NCBI RefSeq assembly: GCF_000166135.1
Contig: NC_014666.1
Span: forward strand, 4,774,001-4,838,000
Origin: Pseudofrankia inefficax
Lineage (GTDB): Bacteria > Actinomycetota > Actinomycetes > Frankiales > Frankiaceae
Reading direction: 5' to 3'
DNA length: 64,000 nucleotides
In this document: positions 1-9,183 of the stretch, in pieces
Position numbering within the stretch: the stretch's first letter is position 1
Layout: every line of letters begins with the position of its first letter
Made by a program: the position numbers and the translations under genes
The notes under the pieces: generated by a model
What the model was told of the DNA's origin: nothing
Seen by the model: only the letters and a program-made list of their open reading frames with translations
Database searches by the model: none

Positions 1-2
1 AC

Positions 3-236
3 CCGGACGTCTCGACGGCGATGCTCGCCGACAAGATGGCCGGCATCCTGACGACCCGGGCCGAGGTCGCCACGGCCGGCGACGCGTCCTGCCTGATGCA
101 CATCGGCGGCGGCCTGTCCCGGCTGCGCAGCGGGGTGCGCACGCTGCACCTCGCGGAGATCCTCGCCTCGACCGAGCAGGACGCGCCGGCCACGACGGCG
201 GGCGCGGCGGCGGCCACGACGGGAGCCCGGTCATGA
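3..236 (+). CDS. lutA: Lactate utilization protein A, C-terminal end (partial)
   Basis: This is the last 77 residues of an Fe-S oxidoreductase subunit; the start lies before the window. The motif CLMHIGGGLSR is the second CCG-type cysteine/glycine segment of the LutA/GlcF family, which passes electrons from L-lactate oxidation to the membrane. The tail ends with HLAEILAST followed by an alanine-rich stretch. The stop overlaps the lutB start (ATGA at 233-236), so the two are translationally coupled. The family call rests on this motif and on lutB and lutC following in the usual order. Confidence 0.85.
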   Translation, partial: PDVSTAMLADKMAGILTTRAEVATAGDASCLMHIGGGLSRLRSGVRTLHLAEILASTEQDAPATTAGAAAATTGARS

Positions 237-1702
237 CGTTTCTCGGGCTGCCGACCGCGCCGGCCGGCGTCGGGCACCTCACGGGCACCCAGACCTTCCC
301 CGCGGCGGCGCGGACGGCGGTCGCGGACACCCAGCTGCGCCGCAACCTCGGCAACGCCACCTCCACGATCCGGGCCAAGCGGGCGTCGGTGGTCGCCGAG
401 CTGCCCGACTGGGGCGAGCTGCGCGCCGCCGGTGCCGCGATCAAGGACGACGTGCTCGCCCACCTGGACCGCTACCTGCTCCAGCTGGAGGAGCGGGTCA
501 CCGCGGCCGGCGGGCAGGTGCACTGGGCCCGCGACGCCGTCGAGGCGAACCGCATCGTCACCGAGCTGGTCGTGGCCACCGGCGTGGACGAGGTCGTCAA
601 GGTCAAGTCGATGGCGACCCAGGAGATCGGCCTGAACGAGGCGCTCGCCGCGGCCGGGATCGCCGCGATCGAGACCGACCTCGCCGAGCTGATCGTCCAG
701 CTCAGCGACGACCGGCCCAGCCACATCCTGGTGCCGGCGATCCACCGCAACCGGGCCGAGATCCGCGAGATCTTCCTGCGCGACATGCCGGGCGTCGACC
801 GGGACCTGACCGACGACCCGGCGGCGCTGGCCGCGGCGGCCCGCACGCACCTGCGGCACAAGCTGCTCACGGCGAGCGTCGCGGTCAGCGGCGCGAACTT
901 CGCCGTCGCCGAGACCGGGACCCTCGCCGTGGTCGAGTCCGAGGGCAACGGCCGGATGTGCCTGACCGTCCCGCGCACGCTCATCACCGTCATGGGCCTC
1001 GAGAAGGTCGTCCCGACCTGGCGTGACCTGGAGGTCTTCCTCCAGCTGCTCCCCCGCTCCTCGACCGGCGAGCGGATGAACCCGTACACGTCGATGTGGA
1101 CCGGGGCGACCGAGGGGCAGACGTTCCACCTCGTGCTGCTCGACAACGGCCGGACCGCGACGCTGGCCGACCCGCGCGGCCGGGCCGCGCTGCGCTGCAT
1201 CCGCTGCTCGGCGTGCCTGAACGTCTGCCCGGTCTACGAGCGGGCCGGCGGCCACGCCTACGGGTCGGTGTACCCGGGGCCGATCGGCGCGGTGCTGTCG
1301 CCGCAGCTCACCGGCCTGGGCGGCGACGGCGCGTCCGGCGGGATCAACGCCAGCCTGCCCTATGCCTCGACGCTGTGTGGCGCCTGCCTCGACGCGTGCC
1401 CGGTCGCGATCGACATCCCGTCGATGCTGGTGCACCTGCGGTCCCGGGCCGTCGACGCCAAGCGGGAGGTCCACCGGCTCCCGTCGGCGGAACGCGCGGC
1501 GATGACGGCCGCAGCCTGGGTCATGAGCGACCCGGCGCGCTGGACCCGGGCGCTGCGCGCCGGCCGGCTCGGCCGCCTGCTGCGCGGCCGCCGCGCGCTG
1601 CCGCCGCCGCTGTCGGCCTGGGCCGGCGCCCGCGACGTCCCCCAGCCCCCGGCGGAGACGTTCCGCGACTGGTGGGCCCGCGAGGGGAACACGACCCCAT
1701 GA
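233..1702 (+). CDS. lutB: Lactate utilization protein B (LUD domain, 4Fe-4S)
   Basis: The 489-residue protein is the iron-sulfur subunit of the LutABC L-lactate oxidation complex. A LUD domain fills about residues 70-300. It is followed by a cysteine cluster, CIRCSACLNVCP, near residue 322 and a second one, CGACLDACPVAIDIP, near residue 382, together a bacterial ferredoxin-type pair of 4Fe-4S sites. The C-terminal tail is rich in Arg and Pro. Length and domain order match LutB/YkgF. It overlaps lutA by 4 bases and lies 56 bases before the preferred lutC start. The complex lets cells grow on L-lactate without a classical lactate dehydrogenase (family knowledge). Confidence 0.95.
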   Translation: MTFLGLPTAPAGVGHLTGTQTFPAAARTAVADTQLRRNLGNATSTIRAKRASVVAELPDWGELRAAGAAIKDDVLAHLDRYLLQLEERVTAAGGQVHWARDAVEANRIVTELVVATGVDEVVKVKSMATQEIGLNEALAAAGIAAIETDLAELIVQLSDDRPSHILVPAIHRNRAEIREIFLRDMPGVDRDLTDDPAALAAAARTHLRHKLLTASVAVSGANFAVAETGTLAVVESEGNGRMCLTVPRTLITVMGLEKVVPTWRDLEVFLQLLPRSSTGERMNPYTSMWTGATEGQTFHLVLLDNGRTATLADPRGRAALRCIRCSACLNVCPVYERAGGHAYGSVYPGPIGAVLSPQLTGLGGDGASGGINASLPYASTLCGACLDACPVAIDIPSMLVHLRSRAVDAKREVHRLPSAERAAMTAAAWVMSDPARWTRALRAGRLGRLLRGRRALPPPLSAWAGARDVPQPPAETFRDWWAREGNTTP

Positions 1703-1758
1703 GCGCCACCGCCCGCGCGGGCGCCGGCCGCCCCGCGCCGAAACGAACGGGAGAACCC

Positions 1759-2397
1759 GTGACGTCTGCCCGAGACGAGGTGCTGGCGCGCATCCGGTCG
1801 GCCCTGTCCGACGACACCCCGGACCAGTCGGTCCCGCGCGGCTACCGGCAGGGCCGGGCCGACTCGGCCGGCGACCTCGACCTGTTCGCCCGTCGGGTGA
1901 TCGACTACCACGCGACGGTGACCTTCATGGCGCCCGACCAGCTGCCCGAGGGGATCGCCGCGCGGCTGGACGAGAACCGCGTCGGCCGGCTGGTCGCGCC
2001 GGACGGCCTCCCGGCCGGCTGGACGGCCGACCTGCGCGCGACGGTGCTCACCGACACGCCTCCGCTGTCCGTCACCGAGCTCGACGCCGCCGACGGCACC
2101 CTGACGACCTGCGCGGTCGCGGTCGCCGAGACCGGCACGATCGTCCTGGACGCCGGGGCAGGCCAGGGCCGACGGGCGTTGACGCTGATCCCGGACTACC
2201 ACCTGGTCGTGGTGCGAGCCGACCAGGTCGTCGCGACGGTCCCGGACGCCGTGGCGCTGCTCGCCGTGGCCGGGCCGGCCCGGCCGCTCACCTGGATCAG
2301 CGGTCCCAGCGCCACCAGCGACATCGAGCTGAACCGAGTCGAGGGAGTCCACGGCCCGCGAACGCTCGACGTACTCGTCGTCCGCGCCGACGCGTAG
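1759..2397 (+). CDS. lutC: Lactate utilization protein C (LUD domain)
   Basis: This is a 212-residue LUD-domain protein, third subunit of the lactate oxidation system. The conserved part begins at TSARDEVLARIRSAL, typical for the LutC N-terminus. The segment AVAETGTIVLDAG and the later LIPDYHLVVVRADQ are the family core. I chose the GTG at 1759 because GGGAG stands 5 bases ahead and homology begins here. An in-frame ATG at 1699 overlaps the lutB stop as ATGA and would add 20 Ala/Gly/Pro-rich residues, so it remains possible. A palindromic repeat follows 20 bases after the stop and may end the transcript. Confidence 0.92.
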   Translation: MTSARDEVLARIRSALSDDTPDQSVPRGYRQGRADSAGDLDLFARRVIDYHATVTFMAPDQLPEGIAARLDENRVGRLVAPDGLPAGWTADLRATVLTDTPPLSVTELDAADGTLTTCAVAVAETGTIVLDAGAGQGRRALTLIPDYHLVVVRADQVVATVPDAVALLAVAGPARPLTWISGPSATSDIELNRVEGVHGPRTLDVLVVRADA

Positions 2398-2417
2398 CTC
2401 ACGCGGGCGACGGACAA

Positions 2418-2490
2418 GATCGCTGTTTGGGCCCTCGGGTGGCTGTAACCGCGGCGTTTTCGCGACCAGCTGAGGGCCGAAACGGCGATC
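2418..2490. repeat. Palindromic intergenic repeat, copy 1
   Basis: This is one of six copies of an element about 75-80 bases long with near-perfect inverted ends: GATCGCTGTTTGGGCCCT on the left and AGGGCCGAAACGGCGATC on the right. The centre, around GGTGGCTGTAACC, is less conserved. It lies just behind lutC and before the 3' ends of the next minus-strand genes, so it could form a two-way terminator hairpin. Confidence 0.85.
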
Positions 2491-2664
2491 AAGCCAGCAG
2501 GCTGACCTCGCCGGACCCCGGCGCTAGCCGGCGGTACGTGTGCGGGCGGTCGGGCCCGGCGCCGGGGTGGCCGCGCGGGTGTCGCGCCGCGGTGACGAGT
2601 CGTGCGGGCGACCGGAGGCGGGCTGTCGCGGTGGCCGGACGGCCGCGCGCGACGCGATCGCTTC

Positions 2665-2946
2665 CTAGGCGCGGCGAGGCCGGGGGCGACGGCGAACGGG
2701 GGCCGGCCTGGCGGGGTTGTCCGCGACGGGCCGGCGGAAGGTGGTGGGCTCGGTCTCCGCGACGTCGCCGCCCTCAGGGTCAGGCCCGAAGTCGGGCGCC
2801 TGGAAGAGGTCGACCGACGGACGCGGCGCCTCCCGCCGGGGCGAGGAGCGCGCCGGTTCCGACGCGGAGAACAGTGGGTTGGGCGTTGTGGCGATGAGAG
2901 GTCTCGCTTCTGGGGTGGGAGGTCGCCTGGATCGACGGCGCGGCAC
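2665..2946 (-). CDS. Possible small Pro/Arg-rich protein, unknown
   Basis: This weak candidate lies in a stretch that otherwise has no gene (2491-2993). The reading frame runs from a GTG at 2946 to a TAG at 2665, 93 residues. The last 65 codons use G or C at nearly every third position and give a varied sequence (SVDLFQAPDFGPDPEGG, then ETEPTTFRRPV) before an Arg/Pro-rich tail. The first 20 codons look non-coding, and I see no convincing Shine-Dalgarno site. It may be a short real protein with a later start, a decayed gene end, or chance. Confidence 0.28.
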   Translation of the reverse strand: MPRRRSRRPPTPEARPLIATTPNPLFSASEPARSSPRREAPRPSVDLFQAPDFGPDPEGGDVAETEPTTFRRPVADNPARPAPVRRRPRPRRA

Positions 2947-2993
2947 ACCGGCGGCGGAGCCAGGCTCCGCCGCGGACCCGGCGCTCGGTGCCG

Positions 2994-3215
2994 TCAGAGG
3001 TGCGACATCTTGCTGAACGGGCTCGGGATGCGTTCCTGCTGCGACCCGAAATCGACCAGCACGGCGATGTCCTGCTCGACCCCGATGACCTGGCCGAGAC
3101 CGTACGTGTCGTGGATGACGCGGTCACCGATGGCGAAGCGATCGCACGGCGGAATGACCGGATCCTTGAAGGGGCTGGTGGGCAGACGGCGCTTGGGTAC
3201 CGCTGACTTGGTCAT
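2994..3215 (-). CDS. Small CarD/Tudor-like protein
   Basis: The 73-residue protein has the core FAIGDRVIHDTYGLGQVIGV followed by VDFGSQQERIPSPFSKM. This is the short beta-barrel motif of CarD/CdnL/TRCF-type RNA-polymerase-binding domains and of related small actinobacterial proteins. The N-terminus (MTKSAVPKRRLPTSPFKDP) is basic. I took the ATG at 3215 with GGAG just upstream; the frame stays open to 3440, but the extra part is Arg/Pro-rich and unlike the family. A role in transcription is possible, but the small stand-alone form is not characterised as far as I know. Confidence 0.75.
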   Translation of the reverse strand: MTKSAVPKRRLPTSPFKDPVIPPCDRFAIGDRVIHDTYGLGQVIGVEQDIAVLVDFGSQQERIPSPFSKMSHL

Positions 3216-3424
3216 TGGCTCCAGTATGCGCCTACCGGGGGTGACGCCGCGCCGGTAGCCGCCGAAGTGCGGCCGATCCGAGGCCCCTCGCCGGAGGTTC
3301 CGCGTCCGGGCGGGCCTTTCGTGGGTAGGCCACGCGATGCGGTCGCCGCCGCCGGACGGCCGGTGGACCCGCCGGCCGGGCCAGCCGGCGGGCACCGACG
3401 CGGGCCGCCATCGATGCCTTAGTA

Positions 3425-3436
3425 AACGCTCACTTG
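3425..3436. promoter_or_regulatory. Shared operator-like motif CAAGTGAGCGTT (site 1)
   Basis: The plus strand reads AACGCTCACTTG, about 60 bases before the SDR start at 3498. The same 12 bases occur in the other orientation at 43989-44000, before the mycofactocin-type SDR. The core TGAGCGTTTA / TGAGCGTTCA is nearly palindromic (TGA-N4-TCA), like TetR-family operators of lipid and steroid catabolism genes. The regulator is not identified here. Confidence 0.5.
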
Positions 3437-3497
3437 TCACCTCGGGTTTCGCGGGCTACCGTCGCCCAGGTCCCCCGGCGTCGGTGCGAGGAGCGGG

Positions 3498-4337
3498 ATG
3501 AGCGAGCGTCGAGGCAGGGTCGAGGGCAAGGTCGCGATCGTCACCGGTGCCGGTTCGACACCCGGGCCCGGGATGGCCACCGGCCGGGCCTGCGCCATCG
3601 TCCTGGCCCGCGAGGGCGCCCAGGTCCTGCTCGCCGACGTCGACGGCGCGCGGGCCGAGGAGACCCGGGAGATCATCGAGGGCGAGGGCGGCCAGGCGGC
3701 CGTCTTCGCCGGGGACATGACGAAGGCCGCGGACTGCGCGGCCATGGTCGCCGCCGCCGTCGACGCCTTCGGGACGCTGGACATCCTGGTCAACAACATC
3801 GGCGTCTCGATCGCGGGCAACGTCGTCGACACCGACGAGGCCGACTGGGACCGGGTGCTCGACCTCAGCCTGAAGACGATGTTCCTGGCCAGCAAGAACG
3901 CCGTGCCGGTGATGGCGGCCAAGGGCGCCGGGGCGATCGTGAACATCGGGTCGATCGCGGGCTCGCGCGGCGGGAACTACGTCGGCTACGCGGCGGCCAA
4001 GGGCGGGGTGAACGCGCTCACCGTCGACATGGCCTTCTCGCACGGCCGCCAGGGAATTCGGGTCAACGCCGTCGCCCCCGGCCATATCACCACTCCCCTG
4101 CTGTTCTCCGTCCTCGGCGTCACCCCGGAGGCCGACTACCGCCAGCGGCTCGCCGCCGCGGCCAACCTGCTGGGCACCGCCGGTGACGGCTGGGACGTCG
4201 GGTGGGCCGCGACCTTCCTGGCCAGCGACGAGGCCCGCTGGATCACCGGCGCGATCCTCCCGGTCGACGGCGGGGTGATGGCCGTGACGCCGCTGATGAT
4301 GGCCGCCGGCCTGCGGGCCGAACCGCCGCCCGCCTGA
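3498..4337 (+). CDS. Short-chain dehydrogenase/reductase
   Basis: This is a 279-residue classical SDR that oxidises an alcohol or reduces a ketone with NAD(P). The cofactor motif TGAGSTPGPGMATG has a longer glycine loop than the usual TGxxxGxG. NNIG follows, then GSIAGS with the catalytic Ser, and YAAAK with Tyr and Lys near residues 163-167. The C-terminus WITGAILPVDGG is typical. GAGGAG stands 4 bases before the ATG. It lies 46 bases before a Baeyer-Villiger monooxygenase on the same strand, so the pair could turn an alcohol into a ketone and then an ester or lactone. Substrate unknown. An operator-like motif lies upstream at 3425-3436. Confidence 0.9.
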   Translation: MSERRGRVEGKVAIVTGAGSTPGPGMATGRACAIVLAREGAQVLLADVDGARAEETREIIEGEGGQAAVFAGDMTKAADCAAMVAAAVDAFGTLDILVNNIGVSIAGNVVDTDEADWDRVLDLSLKTMFLASKNAVPVMAAKGAGAIVNIGSIAGSRGGNYVGYAAAKGGVNALTVDMAFSHGRQGIRVNAVAPGHITTPLLFSVLGVTPEADYRQRLAAAANLLGTAGDGWDVGWAATFLASDEARWITGAILPVDGGVMAVTPLMMAAGLRAEPPPA

Positions 4338-4383
4338 ACTTTTCTGCCCGCGCACCCACGTTCAGCCGAAAGCGAGCACGCCC

Positions 4384-6336
4384 ATGAGCACCGGACCGGA
4401 ATCGCCCGACGCGGAGTTACTGGCGGCCACCGACGAACAGATCGACGACGCCGTCCAGTACGCCGACCCGATGGCACTGCGCGGCCTGCTCTACCAGCTC
4501 ACCGGCGACGAGTCCGTCGCGGCCACGAAGGTCGGGCCGGTCCCAGGCTATGTCGGGGGAAACCTCTCGTTCGGGCTGACGGACCCGGCGGACATCGCGT
4601 TCCTGCGGGCCCGGGCCGCGCGTTTCCTGAAGGAACGCCGGGACGGCGGCGCGCCGCCCATCGGGCCCGGGCCGGTGGAGCGGCTTGCGCGCAGCCTGGC
4701 CCTCGCGGGAGGCATGGCCGAGCTACCCGCCGAGGACGTCGAGCTGTGGGTGGAGGAGCTTTCCCTCGACCCCTGGGCTCGTGGCCTGACCTGGGAGCGG
4801 CCGCCGGAGCCTGACCGGCTCGCGGAGTTCTCGGTCGTCATCATCGGCGGCGGGATGGGCGGCCTGAACGTCGCGGCCCAGCTCAAACACGCCGGCCTCA
4901 CGTTCACCCTGCTGGAGAAGAACTCCGGCGTGGGCGGAACGTGGTACGAGAACCGCTATCCCGGCGCGCGGGTCGACTCGCCGAGCCGCGCCTACACCCA
5001 CATCCTCGGCGTCGAGTTCGACACGCCGTCGCCGTGGTGCTCCCAGGGCGAGAACGAGACGTACTTCAACTGGTTCACCGACCGGTTCGGCCTGCGTGAG
5101 CACATCGAGTTCGACACCGAGGTCACGACGGTGACCTGGGACGAGAGCGGCGCGTTCTGGGAGGTCGTGGCCGACGGTCCGGGTGGGCGCCGGGTGCTGC
5201 GGGCCAACGTGGTCATCAGCGCCGTCGGCCTGCTGTCGCGCCCGAGCCTGCCGCGGATCACCGGGATGGACACCTTCGCCGGCCGGTCCTTCCACACCGC
5301 GCGCTGGCCGCAGGACTTCGACCCGGACGGCCGGCGGGTCGCCGTGATCGGCACCGGGTGCTCCGGGGTCCAGCTGGTTCCGGAACTGGCGAACCTCGCC
5401 GGGCACGTGACCGTCTTCCAGCGGACCCCGCAGTGGCTCTTCGAGCACGACGGCTACCGGTCGCCGTTCCCGGACCAGGTCCGCTGGCTGGACCGGAACT
5501 TTCCCTACCACCCGCACTTCATGCGGTTTCGGACCAACTGGCTGCTCGGCCCCTACCTGTCCGGGCCGCTGCGGGAGATCGACCCGGACTTCGTCGACCC
5601 GTTCGCGCGCAGCGCCGTCAACAAGCAGATCCGTGACGAGCGCATCGCGTTCATCGGCAAGAAGCTGGCGAGCCGGCCGGAGCTGGTCGAGAAGATGATC
5701 CCGCCGCACCCACCGTTCTCGACCCGGCCCGTCCAGGTCGACTCCCGGTACAACATGTACGACGCGATCATGCGCGACGACGTCACCCTGGTGACCGAGG
5801 GAATCGACCGGATAACGCCGGCCGGGGTCCGCACCGTGGACGGGGCCGAGCACGAGGTCGACGCGATCGTCTACGCGACGGGATTCAGGGCGAACGAGTG
5901 CCTGTGGCCCATGGAGGTGCTCGGCCGGGACGGACGGTCCGTCCACGACCTGTGGGCGAAGGACGGCCCGCGCGCCTACCTCGGCGCGATGCTGCCCGGC
6001 TTCCCCAACTTCTTCCTCATCTACGGGCCGAACATGAACCCGTACGGCGGCCTCGGCGTCGTCAACCACCAGGAGATGGTCACCCGTTTCCTGCTGGACT
6101 GCGTCAAGGAGGTGCTCGTCACCGGGAAACGCTCCGTCGAGGTCACCGAGGCGGCGTACTGGGACTACAACGACCAACTCGACGCGCGCGAGAAGTACAA
6201 GATCTACAAGGACGAGCGGGCGAACAGCTACTACCGCAACGAGCACGGCCGGTCCGTGACGAACTGCCCGTTCCCCGGCAACGAGATGTGGCACCGCCTA
6301 CGCCACCCGAACTTCGACGAGGTCCTCGTCCGCTGA
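4384..6336 (+). CDS. Baeyer-Villiger monooxygenase (HAPMO-like)
   Basis: The 650-residue flavoprotein has an FAD motif, VVIIGGGMGGLN, near residue 157 and an NADPH motif, VAVIGTGCSGVQ, near 320. The Baeyer-Villiger fingerprint FAGRSFHTARWP lies between them near 298. An N-terminal extension of about 150 residues, present in 4-hydroxyacetophenone-type monooxygenases, explains the length. The reaction inserts oxygen beside a ketone to give an ester or lactone, using O2 and NADPH. The SDR 46 bases upstream could supply the ketone. It converges on the NB-ARC gene with only 18 bases between stops. Substrate cannot be read from sequence. Confidence 0.92.
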   Translation: MSTGPESPDAELLAATDEQIDDAVQYADPMALRGLLYQLTGDESVAATKVGPVPGYVGGNLSFGLTDPADIAFLRARAARFLKERRDGGAPPIGPGPVERLARSLALAGGMAELPAEDVELWVEELSLDPWARGLTWERPPEPDRLAEFSVVIIGGGMGGLNVAAQLKHAGLTFTLLEKNSGVGGTWYENRYPGARVDSPSRAYTHILGVEFDTPSPWCSQGENETYFNWFTDRFGLREHIEFDTEVTTVTWDESGAFWEVVADGPGGRRVLRANVVISAVGLLSRPSLPRITGMDTFAGRSFHTARWPQDFDPDGRRVAVIGTGCSGVQLVPELANLAGHVTVFQRTPQWLFEHDGYRSPFPDQVRWLDRNFPYHPHFMRFRTNWLLGPYLSGPLREIDPDFVDPFARSAVNKQIRDERIAFIGKKLASRPELVEKMIPPHPPFSTRPVQVDSRYNMYDAIMRDDVTLVTEGIDRITPAGVRTVDGAEHEVDAIVYATGFRANECLWPMEVLGRDGRSVHDLWAKDGPRAYLGAMLPGFPNFFLIYGPNMNPYGGLGVVNHQEMVTRFLLDCVKEVLVTGKRSVEVTEAAYWDYNDQLDAREKYKIYKDERANSYYRNEHGRSVTNCPFPGNEMWHRLRHPNFDEVLVR

Positions 6337-6354
6337 CGGCGGTGCAGGTGAGCT

Positions 6355-9183
6355 TCATTTCCACCACCGCACCCTGGATTTCCCGATCGTCCTGCTGCCC
6401 GGGTACTGTCGATAGACCGCGTATGACCGCAGTTGCCCCAGGATGATACCGAAGGTCTCCGTCAGCCAGACGAAAATAAATCCAAGGTAGAGACCCGACA
6501 CGAATGAGGAAGAAAGATATCTTTCGGCCAGAAGAAAGGCAGGGATCCCGAGGAACACACGTCCGAGCGCCGGCAACAGGCCCCAGTGGTCGCCTCGGGG
6601 CCAGACCAGGAGAATGGATACCAGCAACCCCGCCGTCTTCTCGGCAGGGTTGATGGACACGGCCTGCAGGAAGAGGCAGGCGCACGCGTAGAGTCCGAGC
6701 ACGATGGCGGACGTCCGCTTCATGGTCCGCGAGCGGACGGCGGTCGCGAGATGCATCGCGACGACCAGCGTGATCGGATGGCCGCTGCCGACGACCTCCC
6801 GGCTTCGCGCGAGGGTGGCCTCCCCCAGCCGCCGCGCCGCCGCATAGTGGCCCGTCGACCACAGCGTGACCGCCAGGTTCCCCGCGGCGCGCAGGGTGTG
6901 CGGGTGGTTCTCGCCGAGAATCTCCCGGCGGCGGGCCAGCACGCCCTCCTCCAGCTCCCGCGCCGCCGCATAGCCGCCCATCGCCCACAGAATGACGGCC
7001 AGGTTCCCCGCGGCGTACAACGTGTCCGGGTGGTTCTCACCGAGAATCTCCCGGCGGCGCGCCAGCACGACCTCGGCCAACCTGCGGGCGGCCGACCAGT
7101 CACCCAGCTCCCCGAGCGTCGCGGCGAGGTTGCCGGCGGCTGTCAGCACCTCCGGGTGATCCTCACCGAGGACCTCCCGGCGGCGCGCCAACACATTCTC
7201 CTCCAGCGCCCTGGCCGCCGAATAGTCCCTCAGCTCGCGCAAGGTCGCGGCGAGCCCGGCTCCCGCCGTCAGCGTGTCCGGATGATCCTCACCGAGGACC
7301 TCCCGGCGGCGCGCCAACACGTCCTGCGCCAGCCCTCGCGCCGCCGCATAGTCACCCAGGGACCGCAGGGTGACGGCGAGGTCCGCCATCGCGGTCAGCG
7401 TGTCCGGATGATCCTCTCCGAGGACCTGACGGCGGCGCGCCAGCACGTCCTCGGCCAACTCCCGTGCCGCCGCGTAGTCCCCCTGCCCCAGCTCCCCAAG
7501 GGTCGAGGCGAGGTTGGCGGCGGACGTCAGCGTATCTGGATGATCCTCACCGAGAATCTCCCGGTTACGGGAGAGGGCCCGTTCTGCCAGTGCGCGACTA
7601 CTCGGCAGGTCGCCCCGGCTCAGGAGATACCGCGTGAGCCTGCTGATCATGGCGCGGCTGTCCGGGTCGTCGTCGTCCACCAGCTCGACGGCCGACGCGT
7701 GCGCGTACAGCAGCGCGAACCGGGGCCAGGCGTCCGGTCGGTCCCACGCGTCCGGGCGGCCGTGCGCCAGCAGCCGGCGGGCCGCCGTGCGCAGCACCGG
7801 CCGCAGGTCGGCGGGCGTGTCCTCGCGCAGCACCGCACCGGCGAGACGATGCATCACCACCGCGTCGTTGTCGTCGGTGCGGCGGACCAGGGCGAGAGCC
7901 AGCAGGCGGCCGACGGTTTCCGCCCACCCGATCCGATCCGCCGAGGCGCGATCCAGCGGGGCGGGAAGCAGCACCGCGACCTGCGGGCGCACCAGATCCA
8001 GCGGGATCGGCTCCGGCCCGAAGTGCGCCCACAGCCGAGCGAGCATCACCGCGGTCGGGTCTTCAAGCTGGTGCAACGTCACGGTCCAGGTGGCGGCGAC
8101 CGGCCGAACGCCCTCCGGCGCACCTCGGCTCATCAGCTGCTGAAGCTCGGTGGACAACAGCCCGGCGTACTCGCCGGGCCTCATCGACGTTTCCGCGAGA
8201 AAGGCCCCCGCCTGCTCGACCGCCAGCGGAAGGTTCCCGAGCGACTCCGCGATCCGCGCCGCGTCCCGGTCGCCGATTCCCGGGACGCGGGCGCGCAGCA
8301 GCGCCACGGCGTCCATCGACGGCAGCACGTCGACCCGCACCGACTGGGCCACCCCCGACCAGCGATGGTCCCGCGATGTCACCAGCACATGCCCACCCGA
8401 GGCCGACGCCGCCCGCAACAACCCGAACAAGTCACCCGGCGCGCCCGCGTTGTCCAGCACCAGCAACCAGCGCGCGAACCGCGTTCCCGACCCCAGCAAC
8501 GCCACCAGCGCCCGCACCGACTCCTCGGCGGCGCCCGCCACCGCCACCCCGATCCGCTCCGCCAGCCACACCAGACCAGCCAGCGTCGTCGCGGGTTCCT
8601 CGGCCGCCACCCACCACACGAGGTCGTACTCCCGGCCGAACCGGTAGCAGTACTCCGCCGCCATCTGCGTTTTCCCCACCCCGCCCAGACCATGCAGCGC
8701 GACCGGCAGTACCGCGGCCGCGCCGGACCCGACCAGCTCGGCGCGCAGGACCGCCAGCTCCGCGTCCCGCCCGGTGAAAAGCGGGTTGCGCGGCCAGCCC
8801 ACCTCCCACACGGCTCCCGTCCCCGCGCGGCCCGACGACTGGCCGGTCGTGCCGGCGAAGACGGGGTGAGCCGGGTATTGCTCGCGGGCGAGGGTCAGCA
8901 GCCGCTCCGGCCCACCCGCGACAATGCCGTCGGCGAGCAGCGTCGCGACCGCGGTCCAGAACACCCGCGGGCTCGCGGTCGTCCACGGAAGGTCACCCGC
9001 CGGAATCCCGGCTTCCCGCACCACCTGCCGCGCTGAACCGGGGTCGGTGAACACATCGGCAAGCGCCGCTATCTGCTCACCGGTCAGACCTGCTTTCACG
9101 CCACCCCCGGCAGCCCTGTCGGCCCGAACGGCAACCCCGCCGTTCCCGCCCCGCAGCATCCCACCCACATTCCCTCCAGCCAT
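6355..9183 (-). CDS. EAD / NB-ARC / TPR protein with membrane tail
   Basis: The protein has about 942 residues. Residues 32-110 (LTGEQIAALADVFTD onward) look like an effector-associated domain, a small helical adaptor found on bacterial STAND and conflict proteins. An NB-ARC-type NTPase follows: FTGRDAEL near 138, P-loop HGLGGVGKT near 164, then WLLVLDNAG. From about 528 to 814 there are seven TPRs of 42 residues (I/VLGEDHPDTL...NLA), of kinesin-light-chain type. The end has several hydrophobic segments (IVLGLYACACLFLQAV, AGLLVSILLVW, GLYLGFIFVWL). I chose the ATG at 9183; 9159 also fits, and the frame is open to 9339. The family is linked to NTP-driven biological conflict or signalling. No partner carrying a matching EAD is visible here. 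Confidence 0.85.
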   Translation of the reverse strand: MAGGNVGGMLRGGNGGVAVRADRAAGGGVKAGLTGEQIAALADVFTDPGSARQVVREAGIPAGDLPWTTASPRVFWTAVATLLADGIVAGGPERLLTLAREQYPAHPVFAGTTGQSSGRAGTGAVWEVGWPRNPLFTGRDAELAVLRAELVGSGAAAVLPVALHGLGGVGKTQMAAEYCYRFGREYDLVWWVAAEEPATTLAGLVWLAERIGVAVAGAAEESVRALVALLGSGTRFARWLLVLDNAGAPGDLFGLLRAASASGGHVLVTSRDHRWSGVAQSVRVDVLPSMDAVALLRARVPGIGDRDAARIAESLGNLPLAVEQAGAFLAETSMRPGEYAGLLSTELQQLMSRGAPEGVRPVAATWTVTLHQLEDPTAVMLARLWAHFGPEPIPLDLVRPQVAVLLPAPLDRASADRIGWAETVGRLLALALVRRTDDNDAVVMHRLAGAVLREDTPADLRPVLRTAARRLLAHGRPDAWDRPDAWPRFALLYAHASAVELVDDDDPDSRAMISRLTRYLLSRGDLPSSRALAERALSRNREILGEDHPDTLTSAANLASTLGELGQGDYAAARELAEDVLARRRQVLGEDHPDTLTAMADLAVTLRSLGDYAAARGLAQDVLARRREVLGEDHPDTLTAGAGLAATLRELRDYSAARALEENVLARRREVLGEDHPEVLTAAGNLAATLGELGDWSAARRLAEVVLARRREILGENHPDTLYAAGNLAVILWAMGGYAAARELEEGVLARRREILGENHPHTLRAAGNLAVTLWSTGHYAAARRLGEATLARSREVVGSGHPITLVVAMHLATAVRSRTMKRTSAIVLGLYACACLFLQAVSINPAEKTAGLLVSILLVWPRGDHWGLLPALGRVFLGIPAFLLAERYLSSSFVSGLYLGFIFVWLTETFGIILGQLRSYAVYRQYPGSRTIGKSRVRWWK

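Noticed and set aside
2491..2993. Several overlapping short frames between lutC and the CarD-like gene
   Set aside because: Only the minus-strand frame 2665-2946 shows coding-like bias; the others are composition-driven.
4723..6294. Long minus-strand frame across the Baeyer-Villiger gene
   Set aside because: Composition is Val/Arg/Asp-biased as expected for an antisense frame; the plus strand holds a full-length enzyme with all motifs.
6586..9036. Long plus-strand frame antisense to the NB-ARC gene
   Set aside because: It is Arg/Gln/Pro-rich, mirrors the TPR repeats and has no domain; it is a shadow of high-GC coding on the other strand.
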